From Candidatus Endomicrobium macrotermitis (GTDB lineage Bacteria; Elusimicrobiota; Endomicrobiia; Endomicrobiales; Endomicrobiaceae): 62,379 nt of DNA. Under the pieces are notes generated by a model. It was not told the DNA's origin. It ran no database searches and worked only from the letters and a program-made list of their open reading frames with translations. Location of the stretch: contig JAISVT010000032.1 of the NCBI GenBank assembly GCA_031271405.1, forward strand, positions 1-62,379, given 5' to 3'. Below, piece by piece: positions 11,701 to 19,571 of this stretch; within the stretch, counting starts at the first letter, position 1; each line of letters starts with the position of its first letter. The translations under genes and the position numbers were made by a program.

Positions 11701-12027
11701 TCGGGCGGCTCTTATTTAAGAACCGTGCCGAGGATAGGTTTGGAGACCGGCAAGGAATATAAAAGATTCAAATGGCATGCGGGCGTTTCGGGGCAGTTTC
11801 TGGCGACGGGAGAATATCTTGAAACGGAAGCGTATTTTAAAGAGGGGACCGGCGACAGGTTTAAAAGCAGGAGCGTAACCCGGGACAGATTGTTTTACGG
11901 CGCGAACGCGGGCTGCGGCGTCGATCTCGGCAAAAACTGGTCTGCCTATACCGATTGGTCTTACGATATGGATAAAGATTTTAAAAATTTAAAAGGCAAT
12001 GCGGGCGTACGGTATTTTTTCCGGTAA
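8770..12027 (+). CDS. Pmp-like autotransporter
   Basis: 1085 residues. An AAGGA site precedes the ATG, and a signal peptide ends at SFA (residue 22). The passenger (about 120-560) carries the chlamydial polymorphic-membrane-protein signature. I count fourteen FxxN tetrapeptides (FEDN, FDRN, FASN, FDKN, FTEN and so on) alternating with fourteen GG(A/G)(I/L/V) motifs, as expected for a right-handed beta-helix. A linker (about 700-810) leads to a beta-barrel at about 814-1085, beginning NGGVWLQASGG. It ends in RYFFR, so the final residue is Arg rather than the usual Phe, but aromatics lie just before it. The protein is predicted to be on the cell surface or inserted in the outer membrane. It lies 45 bases after the giant adhesin and 48 bases before a secreted phosphodiesterase, so the three may form one unit. 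The ligand is unknown. Confidence 0.93.
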   Translation: MHIRTGMIILLIFFLRSTASFAADIIVYDENTLRSAMANPGTGDRILFDRSGRAHLSITLSGPLSDASSDFILDGGIVNGRTGVITRNTASGAPEFYLINIGVSNIDAVQNIEMSNGISSEDDAGGAFTAGDILQAVTNSSFRNNISSSTPGGGALYLGSSLSGNITDNTRFEDNKALRGSGGAVYVDWVILGSIGGSGAAVRFDRNTAAQNGGAVFARGNFGVSDIFSNISESYFASNKALGGSGGGIYIGRSFNGAFGNNAVFDKNTASVSGGAVYVSESFNGDIRRSRFTENEAGVSGGGLYVGQSFNGIISNSIFTSNKAQSSGGAINLPGVLQGNIDSTAFISNRAVTGSGGAVNAAVINGVFSAVTFSANTAGGDGGAVNVSSFSGSIRVSLFSDNTAGGRGGALFGLPQLTEAVTFIGNGAAQSGGAVYASSGIRSQMRNVSFSYNNAGSGGAVYGSGASLDISAAEFSRNAADVYGGALYLNAGSSVTLTNVSFTENTAGESGGAVYMAPGAGKVLNIGQTLTGIENAGRFRGNKAAGISNAVHMAGNSVIDFNMAEGSHFYVSDDITSSGAGNVINLKGLGTLHVNSGGAPDKPAQSVTVSVNTFNADAGSNLSLMAFADGSSDRIIASEGGVLNGKLNVIAGAGIYGEKVYYLISSPQPLSGELADDVIKENPVLASLYSGSANTEKLTYKFGRTANGIMLTLTGQISSKLDNNLVHMSYNQRQIAKNLDLVSAKINTGIFHDMINNIMFKAVSEQLPAFAELSPYFSANLKMNSVIDNYRPDLYAKMESRGEEETSYSGLGSNGGVWLQASGGLTKFGADENSPHDFKADSYGALFGIDGYFSGKNVILGLYGKYGKTDAYRQDASGTVESYNFGVYGGLTGRKADLRGSVSVGANKYESSRKVTFLNETEKADFTGYAADFDIEGGINFDLFERALKLRPYAGISLGALNYGKYSESGGTAALNVSGGSYLRTVPRIGLETGKEYKRFKWHAGVSGQFLATGEYLETEAYFKEGTGDRFKSRSVTRDRLFYGANAGCGVDLGKNWSAYTDWSYDMDKDFKNLKGNAGVRYFFR

Positions 12028-12075
12028 CCTGATTTTAAATTCTTTAAATTTAAGACGTACAATGAGAGGCTTTGT

Positions 12076-12864
12076 ATGAAGAAAGCGTTTATTTTAATGT
12101 TTTTTGTGATTCTTTCGGCAGGCGCCGCGTATGCTACGGAGATAATTTCCCACAGAGGCTACTGGGATACCGCCGGCAGCGCGCAGGATTCCGTAACTTC
12201 GCTTACAAACGCGCACAATATTAAAGCTTACGGTTCGGAAATGGACGTTTATATAACTACCGATAACGTCGTTGTCGTAAACCACGACGCCGCTCTTTGG
12301 GGCATTTCGATAGAAAACAACAGTTGGGACAGAATTTCCCAAACGCGCCTGCCCAACGGCGAAGATTTGCCGACTTTTGAAAAGTACATATCCGCGCACA
12401 AGGAGCTCGGCGGAGATACAAAGCTTATAATCGAAGTTAAGCGCAACATAAATTCTCAAAACGACAAAAGAGTCGTTGACGCGGTTCTTGCGCTTGTAAA
12501 GAAATACGGCGTTGAAGATAAAGTGGAATACGCTTCCCTGGGAATAGATATATGCGATATGATAGCCGCCAAAGCCCCGAAAGGAACCGCCGTAGTGTAT
12601 CTTGCGGGAAATTTGTCTCCTAAAAAGTTAAAAAAACACCGCGTGACCGGTTTTAATTATCCTGCCGAAGTTATGATGCTTAATCCCAACTGGATAAAGC
12701 AGGCAAAAAAGCGGGGGTTAACAAGCGGCGCGTGGACGGTAAACGACAGGGAAAAACTTCAGTGGTGCATAGACCGCAAAGTGGATTTTGTAACTACCGA
12801 TAAACCGGTTCTTTTGCGCGAGATGATTGAAAATAAAAAAGTGAAGAGCGGAAGTGAAAAGTGA
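12076..12864 (+). CDS. secreted glycerophosphodiester phosphodiesterase
   Basis: 262 residues with a signal peptide (residues 1-20, ending AAYA) preceded by a GAGAGG site. The GDPD motifs are in order: SHRG (about 25-28), EMDVYIT with the metal-binding Glu/Asp, VNHDAALWG, LPTFEKYI, LIIEVKR, and the C-terminal WTVND and VDFVTTDKP. The family hydrolyses deacylated phospholipids (glycerophosphodiesters) to glycerol-3-phosphate and an alcohol with a divalent metal. Here the enzyme is probably periplasmic and salvages host or self lipid head groups. It follows the autotransporter closely. The last residues (KSGSEK) and the TGA come from an AGTGAA repeat element that begins in the gene's 3' end. 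Confidence 0.92.
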   Translation: MKKAFILMFFVILSAGAAYATEIISHRGYWDTAGSAQDSVTSLTNAHNIKAYGSEMDVYITTDNVVVVNHDAALWGISIENNSWDRISQTRLPNGEDLPTFEKYISAHKELGGDTKLIIEVKRNINSQNDKRVVDAVLALVKKYGVEDKVEYASLGIDICDMIAAKAPKGTAVVYLAGNLSPKKLKKHRVTGFNYPAEVMMLNPNWIKQAKKRGLTSGAWTVNDREKLQWCIDRKVDFVTTDKPVLLREMIENKKVKSGSEK

Positions 12865-12935
12865 AAAGAACGGGTTTTTGCAAAGCAGGAACATATTAAT
12901 AGGTGTCGGCTTTGCCGAAACGCAATATCTTCACT
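12840..12935 (+). repeat. palindromic intergenic element, copy A
   Basis: It starts with AGTGAA at 12840 inside the end of the phosphodiesterase gene and supplies that gene's TGA. The centre is a TCGGC-TTT-GCCGA hairpin at 12906-12918. It ends with TTCACT at 12930-12935, just before the converging outer-membrane protein gene. It shares termini and core with copies at 54868-54941 and 55555-55612. Confidence 0.7.
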
Positions 12936-12940
12936 ATGTT

Positions 12941-13618
12941 TTAGAGCCTTATTCTGTACATCAAGGCTATTCCGAGTTTGCTGAACGTCATATTTTTGGT
13001 TCCTGACTCGCCCGTTGTCCAGTCTATGTTTATTGACGAATAATATTTGTTATACGAAACTTCGACGCTCCAGTCTTTAGTTACGGTGACTCCGGCCGCA
13101 AATCCCCATGTAAAACCGTTGTTTCCCGCGCTTATTCTTGTATAAGGGTTCCGGTCATTTTCAAAAAAGAAAAAAGAGTAGCCGGCATTGAATTTAAAAA
13201 ATATTCCGGGCAAAAACCACAAAGGATTTGCCTGAACTACGGCGTAAACCGGAACGTATGATATTTTTCCGTCGGCCGACCTGTAACCGTCGGTTTCTCT
13301 TTGGGTAATGTACTGGGCGCCTCCGCCGAAGCGGAACATCGTGCTTACGGGAAATATGTATTCCGCCCCCAAAGAAACGCCCGTATCGGGCACGGATGAA
13401 TAGTCAAAGCCGCCGACCTCGTCTCCGCCCATATAAGAAACGCCCGATAACGGGTCAAACCCTATGCGTATGTCGATTTCGCCGTGCGGCGGCGTTGCGG
13501 TTCCTTTAAGATAACCGTAAAGCTGGTCTATCAATGACTGCTCGTCCATTGCCAGCGCGAAGGCTTGCGCGGAAAAGAGCAGCAAAACCGCCGAAACGGA
13601 CAAAAGAAGTTTTTTCAT
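12941..13618 (-). CDS. outer-membrane beta-barrel protein
   Basis: 225 residues. The start was set at the ATG at 13618 because it is preceded by AGGAG and begins a clear signal peptide (MKKLLLSVSAVLLLFSAQAFA); the frame is open further upstream without such features. The rest shows alternating hydrophobic and polar residues with many aromatics and glycines, and it ends in LMYRIRL, as in small porin-like barrels. No specific family was recognised, though it resembles generic outer-membrane barrel proteins. It is transcribed alone, divergently from the oxidoreductase at 13784. Confidence 0.8.
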   Translation of the reverse strand: MKKLLLSVSAVLLLFSAQAFALAMDEQSLIDQLYGYLKGTATPPHGEIDIRIGFDPLSGVSYMGGDEVGGFDYSSVPDTGVSLGAEYIFPVSTMFRFGGGAQYITQRETDGYRSADGKISYVPVYAVVQANPLWFLPGIFFKFNAGYSFFFFENDRNPYTRISAGNNGFTWGFAAGVTVTKDWSVEVSYNKYYSSINIDWTTGESGTKNMTFSKLGIALMYRIRL

Positions 13619-13712
13619 AAGATATTTCTCCTTGTTTAGAGAGTAAGGAAGTAAGAATAACTCGCAGTGACGGACTGCATAGGAGGTAATGTCGTGCCGG
13701 GCCGACACAATC

Positions 13713-13718
13713 ATTATA
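13713..13718 (-). promoter_or_regulatory. extended -10 promoter for the outer-membrane protein
   Basis: On the minus strand TGCTATAAT (extended -10, TGnTATAAT) lies about 95 bases upstream of the start at 13618. No good -35 is visible, which is common with an extended -10. Assigned from the motif only. Confidence 0.45.
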
Positions 13719-13783
13719 GCAAAATTAACCGGGAACAAGTTTTGGTATTTTCACGGCAGCGCCATATTTTAAGGAGGATTCAT

Positions 13784-14869
13784 ATGAGCAAAAAATTGAG
13801 AATCGCGCAGTACGGATGCGGCAAAATGGCAGTCTATTCGATGCGTTACGTTTATGAGAAAGGCGGGGAAATAGTTTCGGCTTTTGACATAAACCCGCAG
13901 GTGATAGGCAAGGATATCGGCGATATAATGAAAACCGGCAAAAAAGGCATCATAGTGCAAAACGCTTCCGATGCGGGCAAAGCGTTCAAAGCCGATCGCC
14001 CCGACGCATGCATTATTACCACGCTCAGCCTTTTTAAAGACGTTTTCGACGCTTTTAAAGTGTGCGCCGAAAACGGCGTAAACGCCATTTCCACATGCGA
14101 AGAAGCGTTTTATCCTCAAAATTCAAGCCCCGCATTGACCGCGCAGCTCGACGAAATAGCCAGAAAAAATAACTGTACCCTTTGCGGAAGCGGGTATCAG
14201 GACGTTTTTTGGGGCAACCTTATCACCGTGCTCGCGGGCGCAACGCAAACCGTTAAAAAAATAAGAGGGCGTTCAAGCTACAACGTTGAAGATTACGGTA
14301 TAGCTCTTGCCAAAGCGCACGGCGCGGGACTTGATTTGGACGCGTTTGCCAAAGAAATTTCCGCGTCCGACAATATAAGCGAAGAAGCGAGAAAGAAACT
14401 TATAGACGAAGGGACTTTTCTTCCTTCTTATATGTGGAACGTAAACGGCTGGCTGTGCGCACGGCTCGGTTTGACGCCGGTCAAACAGGTGCAAAAAACC
14501 GTTCCGCAGACTTATAAGGCCGACCTTAAAAGTTCTACGCTTAATATGACTATACCTTCGGGACACGCCACGGGAATGTCCGCCGTGGTCACTACGGAAA
14601 CCGAAGAAGGGATTGTTATCGAAAGCGAAAGCATAGGCAAAGTTTACGCTCCCGAAGATTTTGACCAAAATGACTGGACATTGGAGGGAGAGCCTTCCAC
14701 GCAGGTGATTATTAACCGCCCCGCGACGGTAGAGCTTACCTGCGCTACGGTAGTAGGCCGCCTGCCTGACCTTATCAACGCCGAGCCCGGATACGTTACC
14801 ACCGACAAAATGCAGGCTCCGGTTTATAAGCTGAAAACTTTGGATGAGTACGCGGCCGCTTCGCGGTAA
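13784..14869 (+). CDS. DapB-like / 2,4-diaminopentanoate dehydrogenase-like oxidoreductase
   Basis: 361 residues. The ATG at 13784 was chosen for its AAGGAGG site 7 bases away. The N-terminal half is a Rossmann fold (RIAQYGCGKMA, then SAFDINPQVIGKDIGDIM) of the dihydrodipicolinate-reductase type. The C-terminal half has VVGRLPDLINAEPGYVTTDK, close to what I know of NAD(P)-dependent amine dehydrogenases such as 2,4-diaminopentanoate dehydrogenase of the ornithine Stickland pathway. The partner genes of that pathway (ortAB, oraSE) are not nearby, so the substrate is uncertain. It could be another amino-acid or amine dehydrogenase of the same family. It stands alone and is closed by a strong hairpin. 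Confidence 0.75.
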   Translation: MSKKLRIAQYGCGKMAVYSMRYVYEKGGEIVSAFDINPQVIGKDIGDIMKTGKKGIIVQNASDAGKAFKADRPDACIITTLSLFKDVFDAFKVCAENGVNAISTCEEAFYPQNSSPALTAQLDEIARKNNCTLCGSGYQDVFWGNLITVLAGATQTVKKIRGRSSYNVEDYGIALAKAHGAGLDLDAFAKEISASDNISEEARKKLIDEGTFLPSYMWNVNGWLCARLGLTPVKQVQKTVPQTYKADLKSSTLNMTIPSGHATGMSAVVTTETEEGIVIESESIGKVYAPEDFDQNDWTLEGEPSTQVIINRPATVELTCATVVGRLPDLINAEPGYVTTDKMQAPVYKLKTLDEYAAASR

Positions 14870-14893
14870 TGCATTGATGCAGGGAATTTGTCG

Positions 14894-14922
14894 CCCTGCG
14901 GGGACAATCGTCCCCCGCAGGG
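14894..14922. terminator. GC-rich hairpin between convergent genes
   Basis: CCCTGCGGGGA pairs with TCCCCCGCAGGG across a short loop, with one bulge. There is no clear U-tract, so termination is inferred from its position between the stop codons of two convergent genes (14869 and 14930). Confidence 0.5.
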
Positions 14923-14929
14923 TCTATGG

Positions 14930-16594
14930 TCAAAAAGCTATTCTTTCTATTTTCGCATCCGAATTAATCAAATACAAACCTTTTTCATACGGCTGATAAT
15001 AATATATGTTTTTATATTCTCTTACGGTTTTCCCGTTTTCGTCATAAACATATATCTTAAAGTGATTGCCCGTCGATTCGCGAATGGCAGATTCGGAAGA
15101 TGTACAATATACGATATTTTTATCTATGTAATAAATATTGTATATCATTACATTTGTATTATTTTCAATGCCGATAAAATCATCAAGTTTTTTTAATTTG
15201 AAAGGCGTGTAATCCAATTTATATACTAAATTTTTATTATCGTTACGTCTGTATCCTCTATATACGGTAAATACAATTCCGTTTTCATTGTAAGAATATT
15301 TTAATGTAGAAGAAAACGAAATATTAAGCGCAACGGAATCAATTACTTCATGAGATGTTAAAGATATCTTTTTAATTTTTCCGTAATTATCTTCGGTTCT
15401 TTCACTGTCAAATATATAGACGAAGTCTTTATGCACTCCTAAACTTGTGATAAATCCTTCGCTTTTGTAAATTACATCTTTTCCCAGATATAGCTTGCTA
15501 TTATGTTCGCCGCTAACGTACACTATTTGATTTTTATAAAGCGTATATGCATTAGAGCGGTCCCCTATTATTTTGTAATGATCATCATTTATTGCTTTTA
15601 AATCATCCGGCAGTACAATATCGTCAAAATAAAAAACCATATCTTCGGGATTGTTTATATTTACCCTGAAAGGCTCACCGTATATATTTCTAAAATATAT
15701 ATAATCATTAACGATAAAATATATTCTGCTTATCTTTGTTTCATCTCCGGTAAATTGATTCTTAACGTCTTCTGATTTTACAATGGTTTTTATATTTTTA
15801 ACGTTCAAATCAGAAACAGCTAAAGACGTTCTAAACGCCCTGTTCTCTGCTATAAAATATATCTTATCTTTATATATGACAGGCGCAAAATTGCCGTTCC
15901 CGAATAAGGTGTTTAATTTATTCCTCGGGGCTGAAGATGTATCGGCAGTATTTGTGCCGAATCGTTTTTTTGGCGCGGGTAAATGCGCTGCCATTATTCC
16001 CGACCCTGCCAGCCATACTGCTAATATTGCAGATATCAGTCTTTTTCCGATTTTGTTGTTTTTATAGGTTAGTAAAAAATTTAATAAAATAAATATAACA
16101 AATAGCGATAGTTCGATATAAAACGGAACTATATAAGATATAAGGCCGCTGAGTTCGCTGATGCGCGGATAGATAGGAACCCATATCGTTATGTGCAATG
16201 CTGCGGATAACAGAATCGCATAAAAAACGGCTGAATTATTTATAAAATTACTGCTTAAATTTGATGTTTTTAGCCTTACCAGAAGAATATATATCAAATA
16301 AGTAATCAATACAAAAACTATCCCGAATATTATTAAAACCACAAGTCCTGCTGCAAGTAGTCCCAGCCAAAAGCCTGAAGATGACAGCGGCCCGAAAAAT
16401 TCCATTGCCGGTTTAAAATTTAAACCAGAAATAGAAAAGAAAAAAGTTATCAACAGAATAATAATTAAAGTAATAAATACCAGTGAAAGCGTCCGTACTT
16501 TTTTCCACCAATTTAAATCTATATCCCGCCATTGTTGCTCTGTTTCTATCTGAATGTCTTCTTCACTTTTTTTTAAAGCTTTTAATTTATCCAT
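14930..16594 (-). CDS. membrane protein with extracytoplasmic beta-propeller-like domain
   Basis: 554 residues. The start ATG is preceded by a GAGGAC site. About five transmembrane helices (roughly 36-58, 75-103, 118-138, 150-172, 182-202) are followed by a 350-residue beta-rich domain. That domain has repeated KDKIYFI / DYIYFRN / KNQIVYVS-type strands, as in DUF5050-like or WD-type propellers. I do not recognise the family. The gene is clearly more AT-rich than its neighbours and stands alone, which hints at later acquisition. A sensor or binding role outside the membrane is possible but is only inferred from the architecture. Confidence 0.8.
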   Translation of the reverse strand: MDKLKALKKSEEDIQIETEQQWRDIDLNWWKKVRTLSLVFITLIIILLITFFFSISGLNFKPAMEFFGPLSSSGFWLGLLAAGLVVLIIFGIVFVLITYLIYILLVRLKTSNLSSNFINNSAVFYAILLSAALHITIWVPIYPRISELSGLISYIVPFYIELSLFVIFILLNFLLTYKNNKIGKRLISAILAVWLAGSGIMAAHLPAPKKRFGTNTADTSSAPRNKLNTLFGNGNFAPVIYKDKIYFIAENRAFRTSLAVSDLNVKNIKTIVKSEDVKNQFTGDETKISRIYFIVNDYIYFRNIYGEPFRVNINNPEDMVFYFDDIVLPDDLKAINDDHYKIIGDRSNAYTLYKNQIVYVSGEHNSKLYLGKDVIYKSEGFITSLGVHKDFVYIFDSERTEDNYGKIKKISLTSHEVIDSVALNISFSSTLKYSYNENGIVFTVYRGYRRNDNKNLVYKLDYTPFKLKKLDDFIGIENNTNVMIYNIYYIDKNIVYCTSSESAIRESTGNHFKIYVYDENGKTVREYKNIYYYQPYEKGLYLINSDAKIERIAF

Positions 16595-16893
16595 ATTGTC
16601 CTCTATATATTTTATTTAAATAAAGAAACAAAAGAGCTGTTTTTAGCAAAATCGGCAAGGTGATGCCGGAAACAGCGTTCCGGCGATTCGTAAATAGAAA
16701 AACTCTCGATGATAATATTATTTCGGACATTTATTGCCTTTATATAGCAAGGCTACTCAATACAATGAGTTGTTTGCTCATAATACAGTTTAATTATTAT
16801 GAATTCAAGGGGGGCAGTTTAGTTTGCACTGGACTTTACGGCAATTATAAGGTAAAATAACGGCAATTTAGCGGCAATGTCGCGGAGGTTAAA
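16595..16893. other. gene-free spacer before fic
   Basis: 299 AT-rich bases between the divergent membrane-protein and fic genes. They hold a perfect 7-bp hairpin (GCCGGAA-n6-TTCCGGC at 16665-16684), a candidate fic promoter and three CGGCAAT boxes. A 66-codon frame at 16660-16860 lacks a ribosome site and recognisable features; I do not call it a gene. Confidence 0.6.
16830..16878 (+). promoter_or_regulatory. candidate fic promoter with CGGCAAT direct repeats
   Basis: TGGACT (16830-16835), a 17-base spacer and TAAAAT (16853-16858) match sigma-70 moderately. CGGCAAT occurs at 16839, 16861 and 16872, in the spacer and just downstream, placed as operator boxes would be. Confidence 0.45.
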
Positions 16894-17976
16894 ATGCCAT
16901 ACAAGCCCACTTTTATCATAACGCCTAAGATGACAAACGCTCTTATGAGGATAGAAGCGTTAAAGGAAATCATTAAGAACTTGCCTATCACTCCCGGGGT
17001 TATGAAAACCCTGCGTGAAACTGCCCGTCTGCAATCAACACACTATTCTACACGGATTGAAGGTAACCGCCTTACACAAAAAGAGGTAGAACAGGTCATC
17101 AAGAACAAAGAAAGTTTTACGGGCAGAAAACGCGATGAACTTGAAATTAAAGGCTACTATCTTGCTTTGGAATGGCTGGAAAACAATGTCGCTCAACCTT
17201 TAACCGAAACAACAATCAAAACAATTCACTCTCTTGTTGAAGGCGGCGGCAGAAAACAGGTTACGCCCACGCAATACAGAGACGGACAGAATGTTATCAA
17301 AGACAGCGCGACAGGTGAAATAGTTTATCTGCCGCCGGAATCAAAAGACGTAGCCGAACTTATGTCTGAACTTATTGCTTGGATTGGCGACAATAAGACG
17401 GAACTTCCTTGTCCAATATCTGCGGCTATTGCTCATTATCAGTTTGCTACAATCCATCCTTACTACGACGGTAACGGAAGAACCGCAAGACTTTTGGCTA
17501 CTCTGGTCTTGTATCAAGGCGGATACGACTTGAAAGGGCTTTTCTCGTTAGAAGAATACTATGCCCGCGACCTGCAAGCATATTACAACGCCATAAGCAG
17601 AGGCAATCATCATAACTACTATTTCGGACGAGCAGACGCAGACATAACGCGTTGGATTGAGTATTTTGTGTCAGGTATGCTTGATTCTTTTGAACACGTC
17701 AAGAAACGCGCAGAGGAAGCGCAGACGAAAGGCAAGACGGACAAGTCAAAACTTATGCGCGCCTTAAATCCAAAGCAACGGCAGGTTTTGACGCTGTTTG
17801 AAGAACAGGACATTATCACATCAAAAGACATAGAAACATTATTTAGTTTCAGCGCTCGTTCCGCAAGATTGTTATGCAGCGCATTTATAAAAGAAGGATT
17901 CTTGCAAGCGGCAAGCAGTGCCAATAGAAACAGGACATATAGGCTTGCAGAAAAGTATAAGGTTCTTATTGGTTAA
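16894..17976 (+). CDS. Fic family AMP-transferase
   Basis: 360 residues; a GGAGG site precedes the ATG. The Fic core motif HPYYDGNGRTAR starts at H188, with the catalytic His and the phosphate-binding GNGR intact. Near the N terminus STRIEGN (residues 52-58) matches the inhibitory (S/T)xxxE(G/N) helix, so this is a self-inhibited Fic with the motif on the N-terminal side of the Fic core. The C-terminal 80 residues look like a winged helix (QDIITSKDIETLFSFSARSARLL), found in Fic proteins that may bind DNA. The family transfers AMP from ATP to hydroxyl side chains of target proteins. The gene is alone, next to tRNA-Ser, and ends at a strong terminator. The target is unknown. Confidence 0.93.
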   Translation: MPYKPTFIITPKMTNALMRIEALKEIIKNLPITPGVMKTLRETARLQSTHYSTRIEGNRLTQKEVEQVIKNKESFTGRKRDELEIKGYYLALEWLENNVAQPLTETTIKTIHSLVEGGGRKQVTPTQYRDGQNVIKDSATGEIVYLPPESKDVAELMSELIAWIGDNKTELPCPISAAIAHYQFATIHPYYDGNGRTARLLATLVLYQGGYDLKGLFSLEEYYARDLQAYYNAISRGNHHNYYFGRADADITRWIEYFVSGMLDSFEHVKKRAEEAQTKGKTDKSKLMRALNPKQRQVLTLFEEQDIITSKDIETLFSFSARSARLLCSAFIKEGFLQAASSANRNRTYRLAEKYKVLIG

Positions 17977-18000
17977 CAATAACATATATCCGTGAAATAG

Positions 18001-18040
18001 AAAGCCCCGGCTGATTAGGAACTCAGCCGGGGCTTTTTTT
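18001..18040 (+). terminator. rho-independent terminator after fic
   Basis: AGCCCCGGCTGA pairs perfectly with TCAGCCGGGGCT across an 8-base loop and is followed by a run of seven T. A strong intrinsic terminator 25 bases after the fic stop. Confidence 0.95.
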
Positions 18041-18113
18041 GATGCTTTGTAAGAATATGGCGAGAAAAGTTTTAGAAAACAGATTTCTCTCGTCGCTGTT
18101 AAAAAATGCCGGA

Positions 18114-18200
18114 CGGAGAGAGAGGGATTCGAACCCCCGGTAGGATTTCTCCTACAGTAGTTTTCAAGACTACCTCCTTAAACCGCTCGGACATCTCTCC
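18114..18200 (-). tRNA. tRNA-Ser(UGA)
   Basis: Read on the minus strand, GGAGAGA pairs with TCTCTCC (7 bp). The D arm, a long class II variable arm (GTAGGAG/CTCCTAC-like) and a GGTTCGAATCC T arm are present. The anticodon loop CTTGAAA gives anticodon TGA. The discriminator is G and CCA is not encoded. Confidence 0.95.
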
Positions 18201-18377
18201 ATTCGTTTCATTTAAAAAATCGATTCCCGATAAAGACGCTCGGGAATGACAATCGTTATTGTGAGGCTTGCCGATCAAAAAGCTTAAGAATTATATCAAA
18301 TATGTTCAGCTGCGTTCAAGGAAAGGCTCAGAAAACGGCGACCCCTTCGTCCGCAAGGAGCGGCGGGGAACGGCTTC

Positions 18378-19571
18378 TCAAATTAAACAGGCGGTTTCGT
18401 CGCTTTTGAAGATTTTCCGGGTTTTGTCTTCCACTATTCTTGCCAAAACATAGCATACCGCCGAAAAAACAATCAGGCCGGCGGCAGGCATAACGGCGTA
18501 GCTTAAGGGGACGTCCCCCAAAGTAAAAAGCCTTATATAAGTCGCCGCGTATGTCGAAGGGAAAAGATAAGAAACGATTTTTAATACCGGCGGAAACGCC
18601 TGATGCGGCCAGGCAAAGCCGGACAATAAAAACGTCGGCAGGGCGTAAAACATCAGAACGGCCATAGCCATTTCCGGAGAGCGGAACAATGCGGATATAA
18701 GTATCGCAAAAAACACTACGGCAATTATAAACGCCGTTGACAATATAAGCACGCCCAAAACGGAATGCGTAAAAATCGCGTCTGTAGGAAGTATTATGAA
18801 AGTATTAAAAGCGTTTAACGCCGTTCCTATAATAATGTACGGCGCGGCTTTCCCGAAAAAAACGTTCGCAAAGCTGCATCCTGCCGTTTTGTAAAGTTCT
18901 TTTTCGGTTTTATCGCGTTTTTCCGAAGATATCGTCGTGCCGACAGCCACCAAAAGTATCTGCTGCAAAACCGCAAGAAGAAGGCACGGAAGAAGAAAAT
19001 CGGAATAGTTCATTCTTGTGTTGAAGAGGTATGAAGAACTGCTTTGCAGCGGAGCATATGCGGCCAGCGCAGAATTGTACGAATAGCCTTTATCGACAAG
19101 AATTTTAGTGAACTGCTTTTTTGGGAAATCTGCGGAAATAAGCGCGAGAGTTTTAGAAACGTTGCTGGCTATTAGAAAGTTGCTCGAGTTTGACGCGTTA
19201 AAAACGGAAACGCTTTTTCCTTTTTTTAAATCGGCTCCGAAATGCTTCGGTATAAGATAAAACACTCCGAGATTGTTTTTGAAAATTCCCGTAAAAGCTT
19301 CGCGGGGGGAAATATACGATACGTCTGTTTTAAGTTCCGGAGCGGCGTCTATGTTTCTGACAAGCGTTCTTGACATCCGGCCGTTGTCGTTGTTAATTAT
19401 GCCTATTTTTATGTCGAACGCCCTTTCGTGCGAATATAAATACGCAAACATAAATGCGTAAACAAAAGGCGCGATAAGGCATATCATGATCAAATCTTTC
19501 GACGAGAATATGCGTTTAAATTCCCGTACGATTACTTTAATCAAAGGCTTTTTTGCAATGTTAATTTTCAT
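18378..19571 (-). CDS. ABC-2 type transporter permease (second)
   Basis: 397 residues of the ABC2_membrane_3 / YbhR-YhhJ type. There is one N-terminal transmembrane helix (about 25-45), then a large periplasmic domain (IGIINNDNGRMSRTLVRNIDAAPELKTDV ...). Five more helices follow from about residue 185 to 385. It overlaps the end of the preceding permease by 11 bases, so the two are translationally coupled and likely form a heterodimer. It is the last gene of an operon with an outer-membrane factor and an HlyD adaptor, so the system should export a drug or lipid-like substrate across both membranes. No ATPase is encoded in the operon. Confidence 0.9.
   Translation of the reverse strand: MKINIAKKPLIKVIVREFKRIFSSKDLIMICLIAPFVYAFMFAYLYSHERAFDIKIGIINNDNGRMSRTLVRNIDAAPELKTDVSYISPREAFTGIFKNNLGVFYLIPKHFGADLKKGKSVSVFNASNSSNFLIASNVSKTLALISADFPKKQFTKILVDKGYSYNSALAAYAPLQSSSSYLFNTRMNYSDFLLPCLLLAVLQQILLVAVGTTISSEKRDKTEKELYKTAGCSFANVFFGKAAPYIIIGTALNAFNTFIILPTDAIFTHSVLGVLILSTAFIIAVVFFAILISALFRSPEMAMAVLMFYALPTFLLSGFAWPHQAFPPVLKIVSYLFPSTYAATYIRLFTLGDVPLSYAVMPAAGLIVFSAVCYVLARIVEDKTRKIFKSDETACLI

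Larger units (their letters stand above)
17977..18377. other. spacer with terminator, tRNA-Ser and a hairpin repeat
   Basis: About 400 bases without a protein gene. They contain the fic terminator, tRNA-Ser and an inverted repeat ATTCCCGA-n9-TCGGGAAT at 18220-18244, ending in GTCAT-like sequence on the minus strand. The remainder shows nothing I can assign. Confidence 0.6.

Noticed and set aside
12840-12870. Simple CRISPR-like array of GTGAA repeats
   Set aside because: The short AGTGAA units have no regular spacers and no cas genes; they belong to a palindromic element.
16660-16860. 66-codon frame before fic
   Set aside because: No ribosome site, no motif, and it overlaps the hairpin and the candidate fic promoter.
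16665-18121. fic as a tRNA-Ser island
   Set aside because: ATGCCGGA...GATTCG occurs both at 16663 and next to tRNA-Ser, but the match is short and interrupted, so I do not call attachment sites.
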